This document shows positions 1 to 11,335 of a stretch of 64,000 bases of DNA, in pieces; within the stretch, counting starts at the first letter, position 1, and the number at the start of each line of letters is the position of its first letter. This stretch comes from Ascarosepion bandense (taxonomy: Eukaryota; Mollusca; Cephalopoda; Sepiida; Sepiidae), in contig JBBBDQ010001155.1 of the NCBI GenBank assembly GCA_037127315.1, positions 782,501 to 846,500 of the forward strand, in the 5' to 3' direction. The position numbers and the translations under genes are program-made. The notes under the pieces are model-generated. The model was given only the letters and a program-made list of their open reading frames with translations. It ran no database searches and was not told the origin of the DNA.

Positions 1-275
1 TATTTGGCATTTTGGGTTGTATCTTTTGCTGATGACCATGCACTCAGTTTTCTTAAAGTTTATTTGTAGTCCCTTCTTGTCACTCTCCACTGCTACTTTC
101 TGTATGAGATCTTGCAGTTTCCTTTCCGTGTCCGCAATCAGTACTGTATCGTCCGCGTATCTTATGTTGTTCAGGTTGTGGCCTCCAATAATAAATCCTG
201 GTGTGTCATCTAGGGTCCTCAAAATATTCTCGCTGTATAGGTTGAACAAATCCGGTGAAAAGACACATCCTTGTC
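1..275 (-). pseudogene. RTE-type LINE reverse transcriptase fragment, cut by window edge
   Basis: Read on the minus strand, this encodes the palm of a non-LTR reverse transcriptase. A QGC-FSPDLFNLYSE block is followed by GGHNLNNIRYADDTVLIAD, which holds the YADD catalytic box. The spacing and the NLYSE / NIRYADD wording are those of the RTE-like endonuclease-reverse transcriptase LINEs. The reading continues into NFKKTECMVISK and then runs off position 1. The fragment at 19,391-20,038 begins with the protein segment that would follow this one, so both probably belong to one family. There is no start codon or 5' part, so this is a truncated relic. Confidence 0.8.
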
Positions 276-716
276 AAACTCACTACTCAGTTATAATTGT
301 TCTAGTGAGATAGGCTTGCCACCTCATCACAATTCCCAATCAAAAGGTAAGCAGTGGAAAAACTGAATGACCATCTAGACTAAAGGTCAGTAAATAACTA
401 GCCAGGGGTCATATACAACTTGCTGTGACATTTCGTCTGGCCTGCAGATTATATAGAGTATTATTTCCAAATACCATATATGCTAGTGTATAAACCAACT
501 TCATGAAGTTTTTTTTGCATGAATTTTAATCCCTGCAGAAAAAAAAACTTACCTGCATATAATGTAACTAGTCATTGAAAATGCCTGATTTTTAACCTCT
601 TCAAAAAATTACCTGTGTATAGTGCAACCTTTTATTTTTTGTCTAAAAAAAAGCTGATAATAAAAACTTACACTATACTTGAGTAGATATGATAGTAATT
701 TTTATATCATTTTTTT
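276..716. other. no recognisable feature
   Basis: AT-rich sequence with short A and T runs. I see no coding similarity, RNA fold or repeat that recurs elsewhere in the window. Confidence 0.5.
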
Positions 717-1880
717 TTTATTTTTATAACCATTTCACCTCAGACAAGGTAGCACTGCCACTTGTGCGCAGGGGGTCAATGATGAGAAAGAGGAAAAAGT
801 TATTGGGGTGTCAGACAAGGGGTAAGAGAAGGATGAGAATACAGGTGTGAAGATGGCTGCATGAGAGTGGAGTAGAAAGAAATAAAATCATGATACAAGG
901 GTTTTCAGGGAAAGGATGTAAGTCAAGGAGATAAGAGATGGCAATTGACTTTGGAGATTGTAGCTGTCAGGGATGCAAGTATACAGAAGAGAATTCCACA
1001 GGCAGAAAGAGTGAGCAAAGAAGCTTCTAGAATAGAAGTTGCAGTTACATTTGATTGGTTTCACTGTAAAAGGGTGGGGCCTAACCACTAGTCTAGTAGC
1101 TTGACTAAATTCATGCAGAGGAGGCGCCAGGGAGCTAAGCTCATCAAAGCAAACGCTGTAAAAATATTTGTAGAAAAGACAGAGAGAAGGCACATTACAT
1201 TAGTGATAAAGTAACTGGAGTTGATTTGCCAATTGGACTTTCTCAAGAAGTCCGAGATGAATAGCAGGGGGCACCCAACCAGATGTGACAGCAGTTTTCA
1301 GTGTACGGGTAGATAGTACATTTATATATATGCAAGATGGATTAAATAAGAAAAACTTCCTAGCCCTACACAAGGTACAAACCTTCCTAGCAACGGATTT
1401 AGCTATGGATTCAATGTAGCCATTCCAATTGAGGTCTGCTGAAAGAGTTAGGCTGAGGAGGCGCACTGTTTTGCTTTCAAAGAGACTAGCCTGATCCATT
1501 CTGATGAGGCATAGGAGTGGTTGTCTATGGTGGTTAAAGGATAGCAGCTTCATTTTGAAAGCATTAAAATTTACAAGCCATTTCTTACCCTAGTCTACCA
1601 CAGATTAGAGGTCCTTTTCAAGATCAGCAGCAAAGCTTGCTTTGTCATCCTCGGCAGATTTTTTATTGAGGCAGGAGTAAATGGTTGTGTTATCAGCATA
1701 AATGCCTACTTGGAATCTGATTACATCAGAGAGATTGCTGATAAAGATCAGAAAAAACATGGGACCTAGAATAGAGCCTTGACGGACACCCATGTTCATA
1801 GGATAGTATCTGGAAGCATCCCCATTCAATACTACCTTCATTATGCAATTTGAAAGGAAAAACTGGATTTTATATGAGAA
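717..1880 (-). pseudogene. LINE-A fragment: RT palm to 3' end, 5' truncated
   Basis: The minus strand reads from the RT palm to the 3' end of the poly-A LINE family called LINE-A here. Visible blocks in order are MKVVLNGDASRYY, VRQGSILGPMFFLIFISNL, then the catalytic box as YADN (the second Asp is lost; the 23.4-24.3 kb copy has YADD). These are followed by the post-RT NYIESIAKSVARK region and a C-terminal ASLCLFYKYF block. Frames are broken at about 1,195, 1,555 and 1,600. The 3' terminus shows the family tail (a CACCTCAGACAAGG version of the CACCCCAAGCAAGG motif, read on plus) next to a T run at 709-722, the poly-A tail in element sense. It is 5' truncated, as is usual for target-primed insertion. 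The Jockey/CR1 grouping is inferred from motif style only. Confidence 0.85.
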
Positions 1881-4506
1881 TTGAAAGAAACATATTTTGC
1901 TTGTCTCATGGAGGATCTCTCATCAGAGATGCAAATCAGGCATGATCTACCTTCAGCCCAAAGGATAGAGAAGAATATTAACTGGTTTTTACAATACCTT
2001 CCAGATGAAGAATCATCATCCACATCAGTGCCTTGACTGTGTGCGCTCACCAGTTACTGCACGCATAAGCACATCACCAGTTCCTGTTGCATATCTTGAT
2101 AATATACCCATGTCTGGATTCATTTATGCATAGTTTGTCTTGGGTAAAATAGATTTGACACTCTTGTTCAAATGAAGAATAACTCTGCTTGTAAATATCA
2201 GCATGTGGCACAACTAAATAATGAGAAGATTAAATGTTTTAAATCTGCATATAAATCAGTCTGAACTGATCAAAATTTACATTCAATTTTGTCAATAAAG
2301 TACCCAAATTATGATCTACTTACAAGTCAGAGGTTTTCAATTATTGCTGAGATTGACAAACACTAGTCAAACAGTTAACATAGCAATACCTATATTTATG
2401 ATACTAATATAATTTGATCTCAAATACAATGAATTTTAAAGCACTCTTCATTCAAAAAGCTAATTTCATGGTAATATTGTTGCTTGTTCTGACACCAAAC
2501 TCCAGAAGATAAAAGTAAACATTTATTGCTCTGTATTTAAAAGCATGAAATCTTCAATATTGTTTGGAAGACATGTCACATGTTTTGGCAAAAATTAACA
2601 AGTAGTCATCATATTTTATGAAAAATAATGAAGAGATTTCCAGATTCATTGATATAAGAATTTCTGATAGTATTGAGGCTCTCTCTCTCTCTTTTTCTTA
2701 AGACATTGATTAAAACAATTCACAAACTAAAATCTTCTCTTGTGAAAAAGAACTCATTTACTTCTGAATTGCACCTGTTGGTACTTTTAAAGTTAAAATC
2801 CTGATTGCAGAAATTTTTATAATTTTGCCTTTAACACATTTTGATATGGTGTGTATCTAATCCTTCCTGCACCTCATCTCATCCATTAATAATTATGTTG
2901 AATATAAACTCAGCCTTCATATTTGATGATGAAAAAGAGAATTAGGGAGGAAAGAATGTAATAATATCAACCTTTACTTATTGCATGTTGATGACATCAA
3001 TCTTCAACTTTGCTAGCATATTTTCTCCTTTTTCTGCCATAGGCAAAGCCTCAGGAATTTTGGTAAATTCAATTTCTCTTGCTGAAAATTGTGCCTCTGT
3101 TGATTTCACTATTGACAGGTTTGTACACAATTTCAACAGACACAAACAAAAGGCTTTCTCATATGTCCCCTCAAGTTATTATGTATCTCACTCATGTTAT
3201 TTTTGGTGCATGTAATATGAAATTATAATAAGGATTGACACCTTAGGTAACATATTATCCAATATCACAAAGCCTAATTGTGAGAAATTAATCACATATA
3301 CCGATGCAAATACTAAATTACTGACAGCATAATCCACTGTTTATATAAAAACAAGAAGACCAATATTTATTTTAAATTTGTTGGGCTGACAGTTTTAGAT
3401 TTACTAATTTTGTGAAAAAAAAAAAAGAAGGACTAGAAATATCATACTGAGAAATCATAATCACTTATTCTTGAAGGTCAGTTACTATTATCTTTGTAAG
3501 AATTTGTTAGAATTTTGATTTATATTGGAAAGAGAATCATCATGGCTTAACTTGCCTTTATGCTCAAATGTGCAAAAATAAAATAATCTTTTTATTTTAA
3601 TTTTTAAATTAAAAATTCCATTACTCCACAGTTAAAGAACCCCACCTTGATTGTCGCTGAATATTTTCTTTCCCAAATGTCTATATTGGAACTCAAAATA
3701 GAATCATATATTTCTTATCTACTGTTAATAAGCTGACCACTCAGCTTGTATAAACACACTTCCACTGCCCATTGGAGACAACATAAATAACAGCAGAGAT
3801 CTTTAAAGAAATATTTCTTTTCCACTTATGGACTAAAGAAGATGTTTTCTGACAGGAAAATAATAACCAAGTCGAAAGAATCCGACAAATGGCTGAATCT
3901 CCAAGGGATCCATAATTTGCAGTTCATGGCAACATTTTCTTCGGCTCAGAGATTTTGTGCCAGTTGAAAGCACAGCAAAATTGAAATGCTCTTTCCTTGT
4001 CCATAAGAAATCAATCATCATGCCAGACAAGTTCTTGATTGATATTTTCTTTACAACATTTTTGTTTGTGCTTTTTTTAATTTTTTTTGCCAGTGGAGAG
4101 TGAGGTTTCTTTTGTGTACAAATACTCCCTCTCCCTTGAGAAATATCTTAAGATCCCAGGCATTTTTTTGCAACAATCAATATGAATATATCCCTTGTCC
4201 ACAGATTGTCATAAAATGTGGCTATCATAGATTTTACAAGTAAACTATTTACAGAAATGTACCTTATCCTGAGCTTTAAGAAACTTAGCTCATTAACATC
4301 CACCAGTAGAATAGACCAATAACCTGCATTTCTGTCATATTCCAAAAGAACAGATAATGAATTACAGATAGCATTGTACCCACAAGAATATAAAATAGCA
4401 ACATATAAATTCATCATATAGTGAGGAAAATAAATGATGACACATATATCCATCATGTATTCAGACTAATAGAAAACTAATTTATGCATGTCCAGAGTTG
4501 CTAATA
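1881..4506. other. AT-rich sequence without identifiable gene
   Basis: About 2.6 kb of AT-rich DNA with only short, unsupported open frames. A 69-codon minus-strand frame at 1,841-2,050 straddles the LINE border and resembles nothing I recognise. No SINE, TIR or tandem array was noticed. Short poly-A/T runs and a CT run near 2,680 are the only simple sequence. Confidence 0.5.
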
Positions 4507-5362
4507 TATGAGGGTCATTCAATAAATAAGGTGAATTTTTCACTATAAGAACTTCTAATACAGATAGAAGCTTACTTTTTTTTTTTTAAATTTTTCCTTT
4601 ACTTCTTTTTCAAAGGGATTTAATTTTTTTTGCAGATTGAAAAAAAATGAGAGTTTTGGAGATTAACAAAGATGGCTGACCAAGAAGCATGCTCCATGAT
4701 TGAATAGAGGTCAGTTATCAAGTTTTTGGTTGCTGAAGGGTGCAAACCAGTTAAAATTCATAGGAGAATGTCAACTGCGTATGGTGCCACATGTTTCAGC
4801 AAAACAAATGTCTACAAGTGGGCTAAATTGTTTAAAGAAGGATGGAGCAATGTTGAAGATGAAGACAGGCCTGGGAGACCTACAGAAGTGAGGTCTCCTG
4901 AGGTGATCAAATCAATCAATGACCTCATTCAGTCTGACAGAAAGGGGATAGTGGATGACATTGTAAGAACTTTGAGCCTAACTGTTGGGACAGCACACAA
5001 AATTGCCCATGATGACCTTGCCTACTTGAAGGTCAGCTGCCAGTGGGTGCTAAAGATGCTTACTGCAGAGTACAAACAGAAGAGGTGAGCTGGGAACTGC
5101 TCCCTCATCCCCCTTACAGCCCAGACCTTGCCCCTTCAGACTTTCACCTGTCTGGTTCCTTGAAAGCGTTCATGAGAGGCACAAAATTTGAAAGTGACGA
5201 TGAAGTCCAAAAATTGAGAGGGAATACAGAAGCTTGTGCACTGATGGGAAAAGTTTGTGACACTGCTGGGAGACTATGTTGAAAAAAAAAAAAGTAAGCT
5301 TCTATCTGTATTAGAAATCCTTATACCGAAAAATTCACCTTATTTATTGAATGACCCTCATA
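4507..5362 (+). mobile_element. mariner transposon, internally deleted, with TIRs and TA target duplication
   Basis: The element runs from 4,509 to 5,360 (852 bp) and is bounded by TA at 4,507-4,508 and 5,361-5,362. Both ends begin TGAGGGTCATTCAATAAATA. The inverted repeats extend about 70 bp with a few mismatches, as far as the GAAGCTTACTTTTT block on each side. Intact mariners are about 1.3 kb, so roughly a third is missing. Inside lies a transposase remnant. It cannot be autonomous, but it keeps both TIRs, so it could have been mobilised in trans by a relative. Confidence 0.93.
4672..5283 (+). pseudogene. mariner transposase remnant, catalytic core deleted
   Basis: Starting at the ATG at 4,672 the frame meets a TAG within about 12 codons, then continues as the paired helix-turn-helix DNA-binding region. 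It includes VYKWAKLFKEG, the linker DEDRPGRPTEV and a second HTH ending near 5,085. After a frame change it jumps directly to the C-terminal HPPYSPDLAPSDFHLSGSL block, which carries the third catalytic Asp of the DD34D triad, followed by a GTKFESDDEVQ tail. The segment with the first two catalytic aspartates is absent. The product could bind TIRs at most, and it could not cut DNA. Confidence 0.88.
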
Positions 5363-5365
5363 CAC

Positions 5366-5790
5366 AGAGTGGACAAAATAATGAAATTTCAAGCAAATTT
5401 ATTTCAATATAGGGTAAGACTGCCTTTGACAGTAATTACAGCTTGAATTCTGCATGGGATCAATTATTACAAAGTTTGAATTGTTTCCAGAGGAGTTCTT
5501 ATTCATTCTTCAGCTAAAACAGTTTCCAAATCTTTTAATGATGATGGTGAAGGATATCAACTCCTCACTTGTTTTTCTAACATGAACCACAAATGCTCAA
5601 TGATGTTGAGATCTGGGGAGTGTAGTAGCCAGATAAGATGTTCTACTTCACTAGAATGTTCTTCATACCATTCAGCTTCAACTTTAGCAATATAAATGGG
5701 TGTTTTATCATCATGAATTATGTCATTTCCTTCCAGAAACAATTCCTGAATCATAGGATGAAATTGATCACTTAAAATTCTTAAATTTGT
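5366..5790 (-). pseudogene. Tc1-like transposase C-terminal fragment
   Basis: The minus strand reads MIQELFLEGNDIIHDDKTPI, a degraded form of the Tc1 QDNAPIH block. It continues to the block containing SPDLNIIEHLWFMLEK, the classic SPDLNPIE region that holds the second catalytic Asp. Past a frameshift near 5,560 the reading continues through a degraded C-terminus that ends with the usual tract of small and basic residues. It lies 4 bp from the mariner's right target duplication, with no TIR clearly preserved. This is a dead fragment of about 425 bp of an element normally near 1.6 kb. Confidence 0.8.
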
Positions 5791-6924
5791 TGATTTTAAT
5801 AAACTTATTTAAATAATATCTGTAAAAAAACAACAATTTTAGCAAAAAAATGAAGTACTACTAATACTAAATCAACAAACATAAAAATAGACAGGTCTTG
5901 ACAGTTTAATAAAATTTTTTAAATTATGCTATTATGGTACTAGGTATTTCCATTATTTCCCACCCTATAAATATATATATAAATATCTTTATAGGTACAA
6001 AATTTAATTATTGAGATAAAAGTGTATAGCTTAATATTATAAGATATTCTAAAAACAAAGCAACTGATTTCACTCTTAATCTTCAGGCCTCATTGTGAGA
6101 TTCAAACTTAGAATAAAATAAACCATGAAATGAGTAATAGAAAGAAAAAAACACAAATGTAGGAAAAAACTATGAGTGGCAAACAAAGTACTAGAGACAA
6201 ATGATAACAAGTCCCAACAAACATTCACACTGTTTACAGAGAGAAGGTTTGCAAGACCCGATATAAAGAGCCTCCAGCACTTTCAAATGAAATATAAAGT
6301 GTGACTGGGACACAACCATGAACCAGTCAACACTGAAATCAGTAGCACATTTTTTGTTATTTAACATAAGGCAGAACCATAGGTATTTGGGACAAGTTCA
6401 TTCAAAGGCAAGGTAAGATTCATGATCTTAGTAGGAACGTGTTATTTAATCTCATATTTAGGTGTCGAGTAGTTCTCCCTATGTAGTTGGCTCCTTAACC
6501 ACAATTATATTTATAAATAACAGAGTTTACTTAGTGAGGGGGAAGAGTATCCTTGTGCCCAGAACAGAAAATAGACTGAGTATGAAAAATAACACAAATC
6601 TCAGCAGAGAAAAAAAAAACAATCATGAACACTATGAATTTTGTTTAGTCAAGCATCCACAACCAATTCCTATCCAGGGGAGTCTAAGATAAACAAAGCA
6701 TTTTCTAACTGTACAATGGTTGATCTTTCTGAACTCCACAATCTTGTGACAGATAATGAAATGAACAGTATTAGAGGAATACCTTAAACCACATAAGGTC
6801 TCTGCAACAAAATCAATTTCATCATCCAGAAAAAACTTCTAAATAAAACAAAATATTTTGTTGAGCAACTTTAAAAAGACCAACTGCAAAGATTTGGTTG
6901 AAATGAATAAGTTTTGTACACTCA

Positions 6925-6925
<1 letters not shown>
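5791..6925. other. AT-rich sequence without identifiable gene
   Basis: No coding similarity or structured repeat was recognised here. Open frames such as 6,462-6,692 are low-complexity and unsupported. Confidence 0.45.
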
Positions 6926-6967
<42 letters not shown>

Positions 6968-6970
6968 TTA
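6926..6970. repeat. CA/TA microsatellite
   Basis: A (CA)n run passes into (TA)n directly at the left border of the palindrome starting at 6,977. Further TA runs lie at 7,315-7,334. Confidence 0.9.
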
Positions 6971-7021
6971 TTATAGATTATATTTTAGAACATGTACAAA
7001 TTTATTTTATATATATCAACT

Positions 7022-7082
7022 ACAACTTGTACATTTTGTTTTGACATTGGACTTCCAATATCTCATCAGGTGTTGTGGAAAG
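7022..7082 (-). ncRNA. mutated hammerhead copy (left palindrome arm)
   Basis: The same motif lies on the minus strand (CTGATGA is the complement of 7,063-7,069) with the same 8-bp stem II. The GAAA box reads AAAA, so the invariant G12 is changed, which abolishes hammerhead catalysis in known examples. It is a decayed sister of the right-arm motif. Confidence 0.6.
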
Positions 7083-7114
7083 AAATGGTAAGAAAAGAGG
7101 TCTTCCATTCCTTT

Positions 7115-7176
7115 CCACAACACCTGATGAGATATTGGAAGTCCAATGTCGAAACAAAATGTACAAGTTGTAGTGG
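7115..7176 (+). ncRNA. hammerhead ribozyme core (right palindrome arm)
   Basis: CTGATGA at 7,124-7,130 is followed by a perfect 8-bp stem II (GATATTGG / CCAATGTC with one G-U pair, loop AAGT). GAAA follows at 7,151-7,154, then C-AAAAT-G, a one- or two-bp stem III, and GTA at 7,161-7,163 as the NUH site. Predicted cleavage is after 7,163. Stem I would pair CCAC (7,115-7,118) with GTGG (7,173-7,176) and AAC with GTT, but the junction pair 1.1-2.1 is a C-C mismatch and a bulge is needed. All invariant core bases are present. A very short stem III is characteristic of the hammerheads of Penelope-like elements and retrozymes. Activity is uncertain because of stem I. Confidence 0.65.
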
Positions 7177-7452
7177 ATATATATAAAATAAATTTGTACA
7201 TGTTCTAAAATATAATTTATAAAAAATATTCACAGATCTATATTATATATCAAGCACTGTTTTAAATTATTGTTTTGGACATGGTAACTTTTTCTTCGTT
7301 CCTTATTCACTCATATATATATATATATATATAAAATGACTGAAGGATGGTTACATTTTACAAACATTTCAAACATCAATGACCCCCTACCCTGCTAGCC
7401 AAATTTGTGCAAATATATCTCTCAAAAGAAACTGAGAACAAAGATTAACATT

Positions 7453-7454
<2 letters not shown>

Positions 7455-7491
<37 letters not shown>

Positions 7492-7506
7492 TCACAAACT
7501 TGTTTT

Positions 7507-7541
<35 letters not shown>
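7455..7541. repeat. two TA microsatellites flanking a short spacer
   Basis: Runs of (TA)n lie at 7,457-7,490 and 7,509-7,540, separated by about 20 bp. Confidence 0.9.
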
Positions 7542-7547
<6 letters not shown>

Positions 7548-7784
7548 GAAAGTATGTTAGTTTCAGGAGAAAGTCTCTTTAGTGGTTATCAAAGTACAAA
7601 GCTGTTAGGGAAATATATGCAGGTCTAAAATAAAAGCATTGAGGTAATAAACGAAGCAGTAAAGAAAGTGCATATGAATTTTACTTGAAAAATGTTTGAT
7701 AAAAACAGATTTCTTTCAGGTGAATGTCTGTTGGTCTGAAAGCAGCAAAGAGTGCTGTAAAATGTACAAATTTTACCAGAGCTA

Positions 7785-8190
7785 TTTACACTATTCAGAC
7801 TGTTGTCCTCATCTTTATTGTAATATTTACAATGTTTTGACCATTGTATGCTCATAACCTTATTATTTGGCCATGCATTCTTGGGAATAAAAATCATTAT
7901 TTGAAGTAATCTAATAACTTTACCAAAAGTGTTGTTAGTTCAATACCTGGCCACAGCAGAGGTGAACAAAAATTGAAATTAATTGAAAATGAGATATCCA
8001 GAAAAGGCATGGCACTTGGGACTAAAATAATTTATCCTAGTGAATTAAATAAAGGTTTCAGTTTAAGAATTTCAGCATAAGAAGAAGGCTGGAGTGTACA
8101 ACAGCCAAATGACAATAAAGATGAGGACAACAATTTGAACAATGTAAATAGTATAATTAGTTAAAATACTTCATCTCAGAAATATAGACA
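7785..8190. repeat. PLE-associated repeat in inverted arrangement
   Basis: The stretch 7,936-8,190 on plus matches 51,690-51,925. Shared blocks are a GTTCAATACCTGG (B-box-like) start, CCTAGTGAAT / CCTAGTGATC, AAGAAGGCT, AAAGATGAGNACAACAA and ATCTCAGAAATATA. Its terminal part (AATAAAGATGAGGACAACA) also occurs inverted at 7,785-7,860, next to GCATACAATGGTCAAAACAT read on minus. The same material flanks a PLE reverse transcriptase at 50.1-51.9 kb. I infer a PLE-linked terminal repeat or a tRNA-headed non-autonomous partner. Confidence 0.6.
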
Positions 8191-8199
8191 ATATATATA

Positions 8200-10343
8200 T
8201 ATATATTTTCTTCTTTGATACACCATTGTACTCAGTCTTTTCTTTCACTGTAACCCCTTGTTCACAAATGGCAGTACTGAAATAATAAAAAAATGTTTTA
8301 TCAGAGTGTTAAGGAAATCTAGCAAGTTAAATATCATTAGATTTAGTCTTGCTATAATTTCCTAGCACAATTATTAGTTCTTATAATAAAATCTTTTTTG
8401 TGACCTAATTACCTTTAAACTTCAAGGCTCACACGAAAAAAATTTAAATAAAAAATGATAGAATTTTCAAACTGCGGCATTCATGACAGAACCATGATGG
8501 ATTCCTCAAACACTGAGGACTAAACTTGGATGCATGGTAAACCTACTTGTAAATTGTCAAAGTGTGAGCAGGAAACTCATATTCTGAAATTGTTTAAAAC
8601 ATAGACCATAAAAAATGTCCTTAAAGTTCAGTTAAAAACTTCAGATGAGCTGAAAACTTTGACGTTTTCTATAAAACAAATGCAAAAATTCAGGCCAAAA
8701 GATTTTCAATGAAAGCAATTGTGGATTTCTTTTTAGACAATCTCTGTTGTTTTCCCAATTACAAACTAAAAAAGAAAATTAAATAATGTAAACTTCATTA
8801 AAATCACTACAGTATTCTATATAATAAGTAAAGTATGATGAAGTATATTAACAATAAAAAAAGATGATGTGCAATCTGTACCATAACTGGATGTGATCTT
8901 AGGATCATGGCACAGCTAAGTGCCTAACCAGCTCTTTTCGTGTCTCAGTTGTATGCCAATAACTCAATCTTGGTGAATTCTCTTCCAGTCCACTCAGTGA
9001 TATTTTCAGAACACTTTCCCTCTGCCTAAGGTGACACCTTTTGTAGAGTGATGAAAAGCAGAAAGATTATTTGCTCTTGTGACATGATCATATCATTTAA
9101 TCTTCTTAGTGAATTTTATCATGACAAAAGAGACTAAATATAAATCTTTCAAGAAATTTTCAGTTCAATATGAGACAGAAATTTTACTGAGAAAATTAAT
9201 TCAAATGAGTAATTTTAGATTTAGATTTTGAGATCTTCAAATACAAGTTAAGAGTTACCCTGCATTAAACTTAATTCAATCACTGCAAATTCTTTTTAAA
9301 AAAGTCTTGTGCATCACTAACTGAAATGCATTTATATTTTTATTTCTCTTCATTCACTTTCATTCCATGTTTAATGTCTCAATAAAAAAACAGACAAATC
9401 ATAAAAACAGTATTAGCATGATGATCTTGCAAATCACTGACTTCAAAATTACTATACAGTTGGTTCATACAAAACAGAGTCCAATCCAAGGACATGTTAA
9501 TAAAGCTCTTCTGATAGAGACAACATAAGATGAACTCATCACTTGATGAAACAATGAATCACTCAATCCATTAGAAGTAAAAAAAAAAACTCTCAAACAT
9601 ATCTTGATCAATAAAATATTAACTCTGAAACATTGTACTGATGGGGGTGCTACATTTGAGATTAGAAATTCTCTGGAACAAACATCTTTCACCCAAAAGA
9701 CTTAACCTCTACCCAGTAAAAGAATTAAACTTCCACCAAATGCATGACATGGCTCAGATTGCTTTTAGGATTCTCTTATAAACAGATAGACATGGACAGA
9801 GATAGATAAACAAAATATGAACAAGATGAAAGAGAGATGGATAGGTATAAATAAGCTAAGATTTTGCACTTGCAACAGAGTTCATTTGTCAAATTATTGG
9901 ATCTGAGAAGACCCCACTAGATCAGAGTTTTCCTTCGCTTATGTCATTATTTTCCTTAAGGACTCACTCTATTACATTAACTTTAATCTGAGTTGTTTAT
10001 TGTAAGCAAAAACAAATAACAACAAAACCCTCTTTTCAACGCTGAGCCTTAGATACTGGCAAAATATTTCTTATCTGATGATGGAGTTGCTCTCAAGTGG
10101 ATTTGGACCTGGGGATTTACTTTATCTGAAATTATCAGGCTCTTCATTCATGTATACGAGAAATATTTGGTAAATAAATCAATATACAATAGATCCTATC
10201 TATTATTCTATAATGTCTATTTCTCTGTGGCAAATTCAGTTAACCTGATGATCAGTTGGAAGAGATTCTGCCAACATAGTTTACATATATTTACATTACA
10301 CATCCATAGAAAGTAAAGTGATACAGAGTTAAAGAACTTAACC
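8200..10343. other. AT-rich sequence without identifiable gene
   Basis: About 2.1 kb with no recognisable protein similarity, tandem array or transposon end. Short open frames are sporadic and unsupported. Confidence 0.45.
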
Positions 10344-10861
10344 ACATTCTCTACTGGCTTACAGCCATATCACATTGAATACACCGGTTCTTGCTCGATC
10401 ACCAAAGTTAAGCAACATTGAGCCTGGTCAGTACTTAGATGGGCGACCGCTTGGAAATACCAGGTACTCTAAGCATTTAGTGCGTTGTGATGCAGTGGAT
10501 ATCGGCTTGGAAAGAGAAATTGATGAGCCAAGTTCGAATTCCAGTTGAATAACCTGCATTCACTTAAGCACTGGTACCCTTGGGAAGGGTATTAATCCAT
10601 CTCTCCCCTCCAGTTATGGGTTAAATAACAAGGGTAGGACTTGGGAACCTGCCCTTAAAAACAAAAATCCCAATGAATCTTGATACTCGAAAAGAAAAAA
10701 GTATTACTAGACCCAAAACTTATATAAAAAAAAAACAACAATAAATTGTTGAAAGAAAATGGTATTACCAGCAATAAATAAATAAAAGTTTAGTTGGTAA
10801 TAAATGACCCACTGAGGTTGATGAGCCATAAAAACAAAACAACCAACCAACATTCTCTACT
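10344..10861 (+). mobile_element. complete 5S-rRNA-headed SINE (SINE-1) with 12-bp target duplication
   Basis: The body is 10,356-10,849 (494 bp). It is flanked by identical ACATTCTCTACT copies at 10,344-10,355 and 10,850-10,861, which proves retrotransposition as a unit. The first 120 bp are a nearly full 5S rRNA sequence. A second module follows, with a B-box-like AGTTCGAATTCC at 10,531-10,542 and then the block GTTATGGGTTAAATAACA. The 3' end is AC-rich (AAAACAAAACAACCAACCAA). The same 5S-plus-module structure recurs at 32,916-33,366, so this is a family and not a single 5S pseudogene. 5S-headed SINEs are known as the SINE3 type. Transcription would use the internal 5S promoter and RNA polymerase III. 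Confidence 0.92.
10357..10476 (+). ncRNA. 5S rRNA-derived head of SINE-1
   Basis: Recognisable 5S landmarks in order are GCTTACAGCCATATCAC, GAATACACCGGTTCTTGCTC, GATCACCAAAGTTAAGCAAC (the A-box part of the internal control region), CTGGTCAGTACTTAGATGGG and GACCGCTTGGAAATACCAGG. Several substitutions from the animal consensus (ACTTAG for ACTTGG, a one-base loss in CTTGGGAA) and fusion to a SINE body show that this is a promoter-bearing pseudo-5S and not a functional rRNA gene. Confidence 0.9.
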
Positions 10862-11105
10862 TGCCAGAAAAGACAGACTTACCTCAATATTAACTTTCTA
10901 AGAGCAAGAAACACTAAAATTAAACAGAAAAATGGTAAAGTAATTTGTGGAATGAGTAGTGATGGTCAAATTTAAAATAAATAATAGAACTAACAAACAA
11001 AATTAACAATGTTTGCAATAAAAAGAAAAAAGAACAGGAGAAAAATAAAATAATATCAAGCAAGCAAAGAATATCCGCAAGGTAAATTAACAGTAATAAG
11101 GTAAA

Positions 11106-11335
11106 AAGTTCACAAACTAAGAATTGTTATCGACGAACAAAAGCAGGTTTGGACAAACAAATGTAGCTTTGTGTCTTCTAGACAAGGCAAATTGGGACTG
11201 ACTCATATCAAACATCAAACTGTTTTTTTTATTGTCTCAGAGAAAAAAATAAAAATTCTAGCATGTATTTTTGTGCTTTTGCCTATAAAAGGGGGGAGCA
11301 AGTGTTTTGCCGTTATTCCTAATCCAGATTAGGCA
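11106..11335 (+). repeat. dispersed repeat shared with 27,648-27,855
   Basis: Both places share the same ordered blocks: GTTCACAAA-TAAGAATT, a CAAGGCAA-NT-GGGACTGA block, and a GCTTTTG-CTATAAA segment followed by GTNTTTTGC. The TATAAA and the lack of coding capacity suggest a non-autonomous or regulatory part of a larger element. The right part of this copy doubles as the left arm of the palindromic element next to it. Confidence 0.6.

Larger units (their letters stand above)
6977..7217. repeat. near-perfect palindrome with about 110-bp arms (fold-back element)
   Basis: The left arm, about 6,977-7,087, is the reverse complement of the right arm, about 7,103-7,217. I count three substitutions (at the ATCAACT/ATCCACT, GTTTTGAC/GTTTCGAC and AAAGAAATGG/AAAGGAATGG sites). 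The spacer is about 15 bp. Each arm, read outward-to-inward on its own strand, carries CTGATGA, an 8-bp hairpin and (G/A)AAAC. The two arms are therefore head-to-head copies of one ribozyme-bearing unit. Head-to-head and inverted terminal repeats are typical of Penelope-like elements, but no PLE coding sequence abuts this copy. The arrangement could extrude as a cruciform. Confidence 0.93.

Noticed and set aside
1841..2050. 69-codon acidic/serine-rich frame
   Set aside because: It straddles the LINE border, shows no family resemblance and has no splice context.
7016..7201. Pair of near-identical small proteins on both strands
   Set aside because: They are the two arms of the palindrome translated from opposite strands; not genes.
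10357..10476. A genuine 5S rRNA gene
   Set aside because: Exact target duplications bracket a longer 494-bp unit, there is a second copy with the same fusion at 32,916-33,366, and several conserved positions are changed. It is a SINE head.
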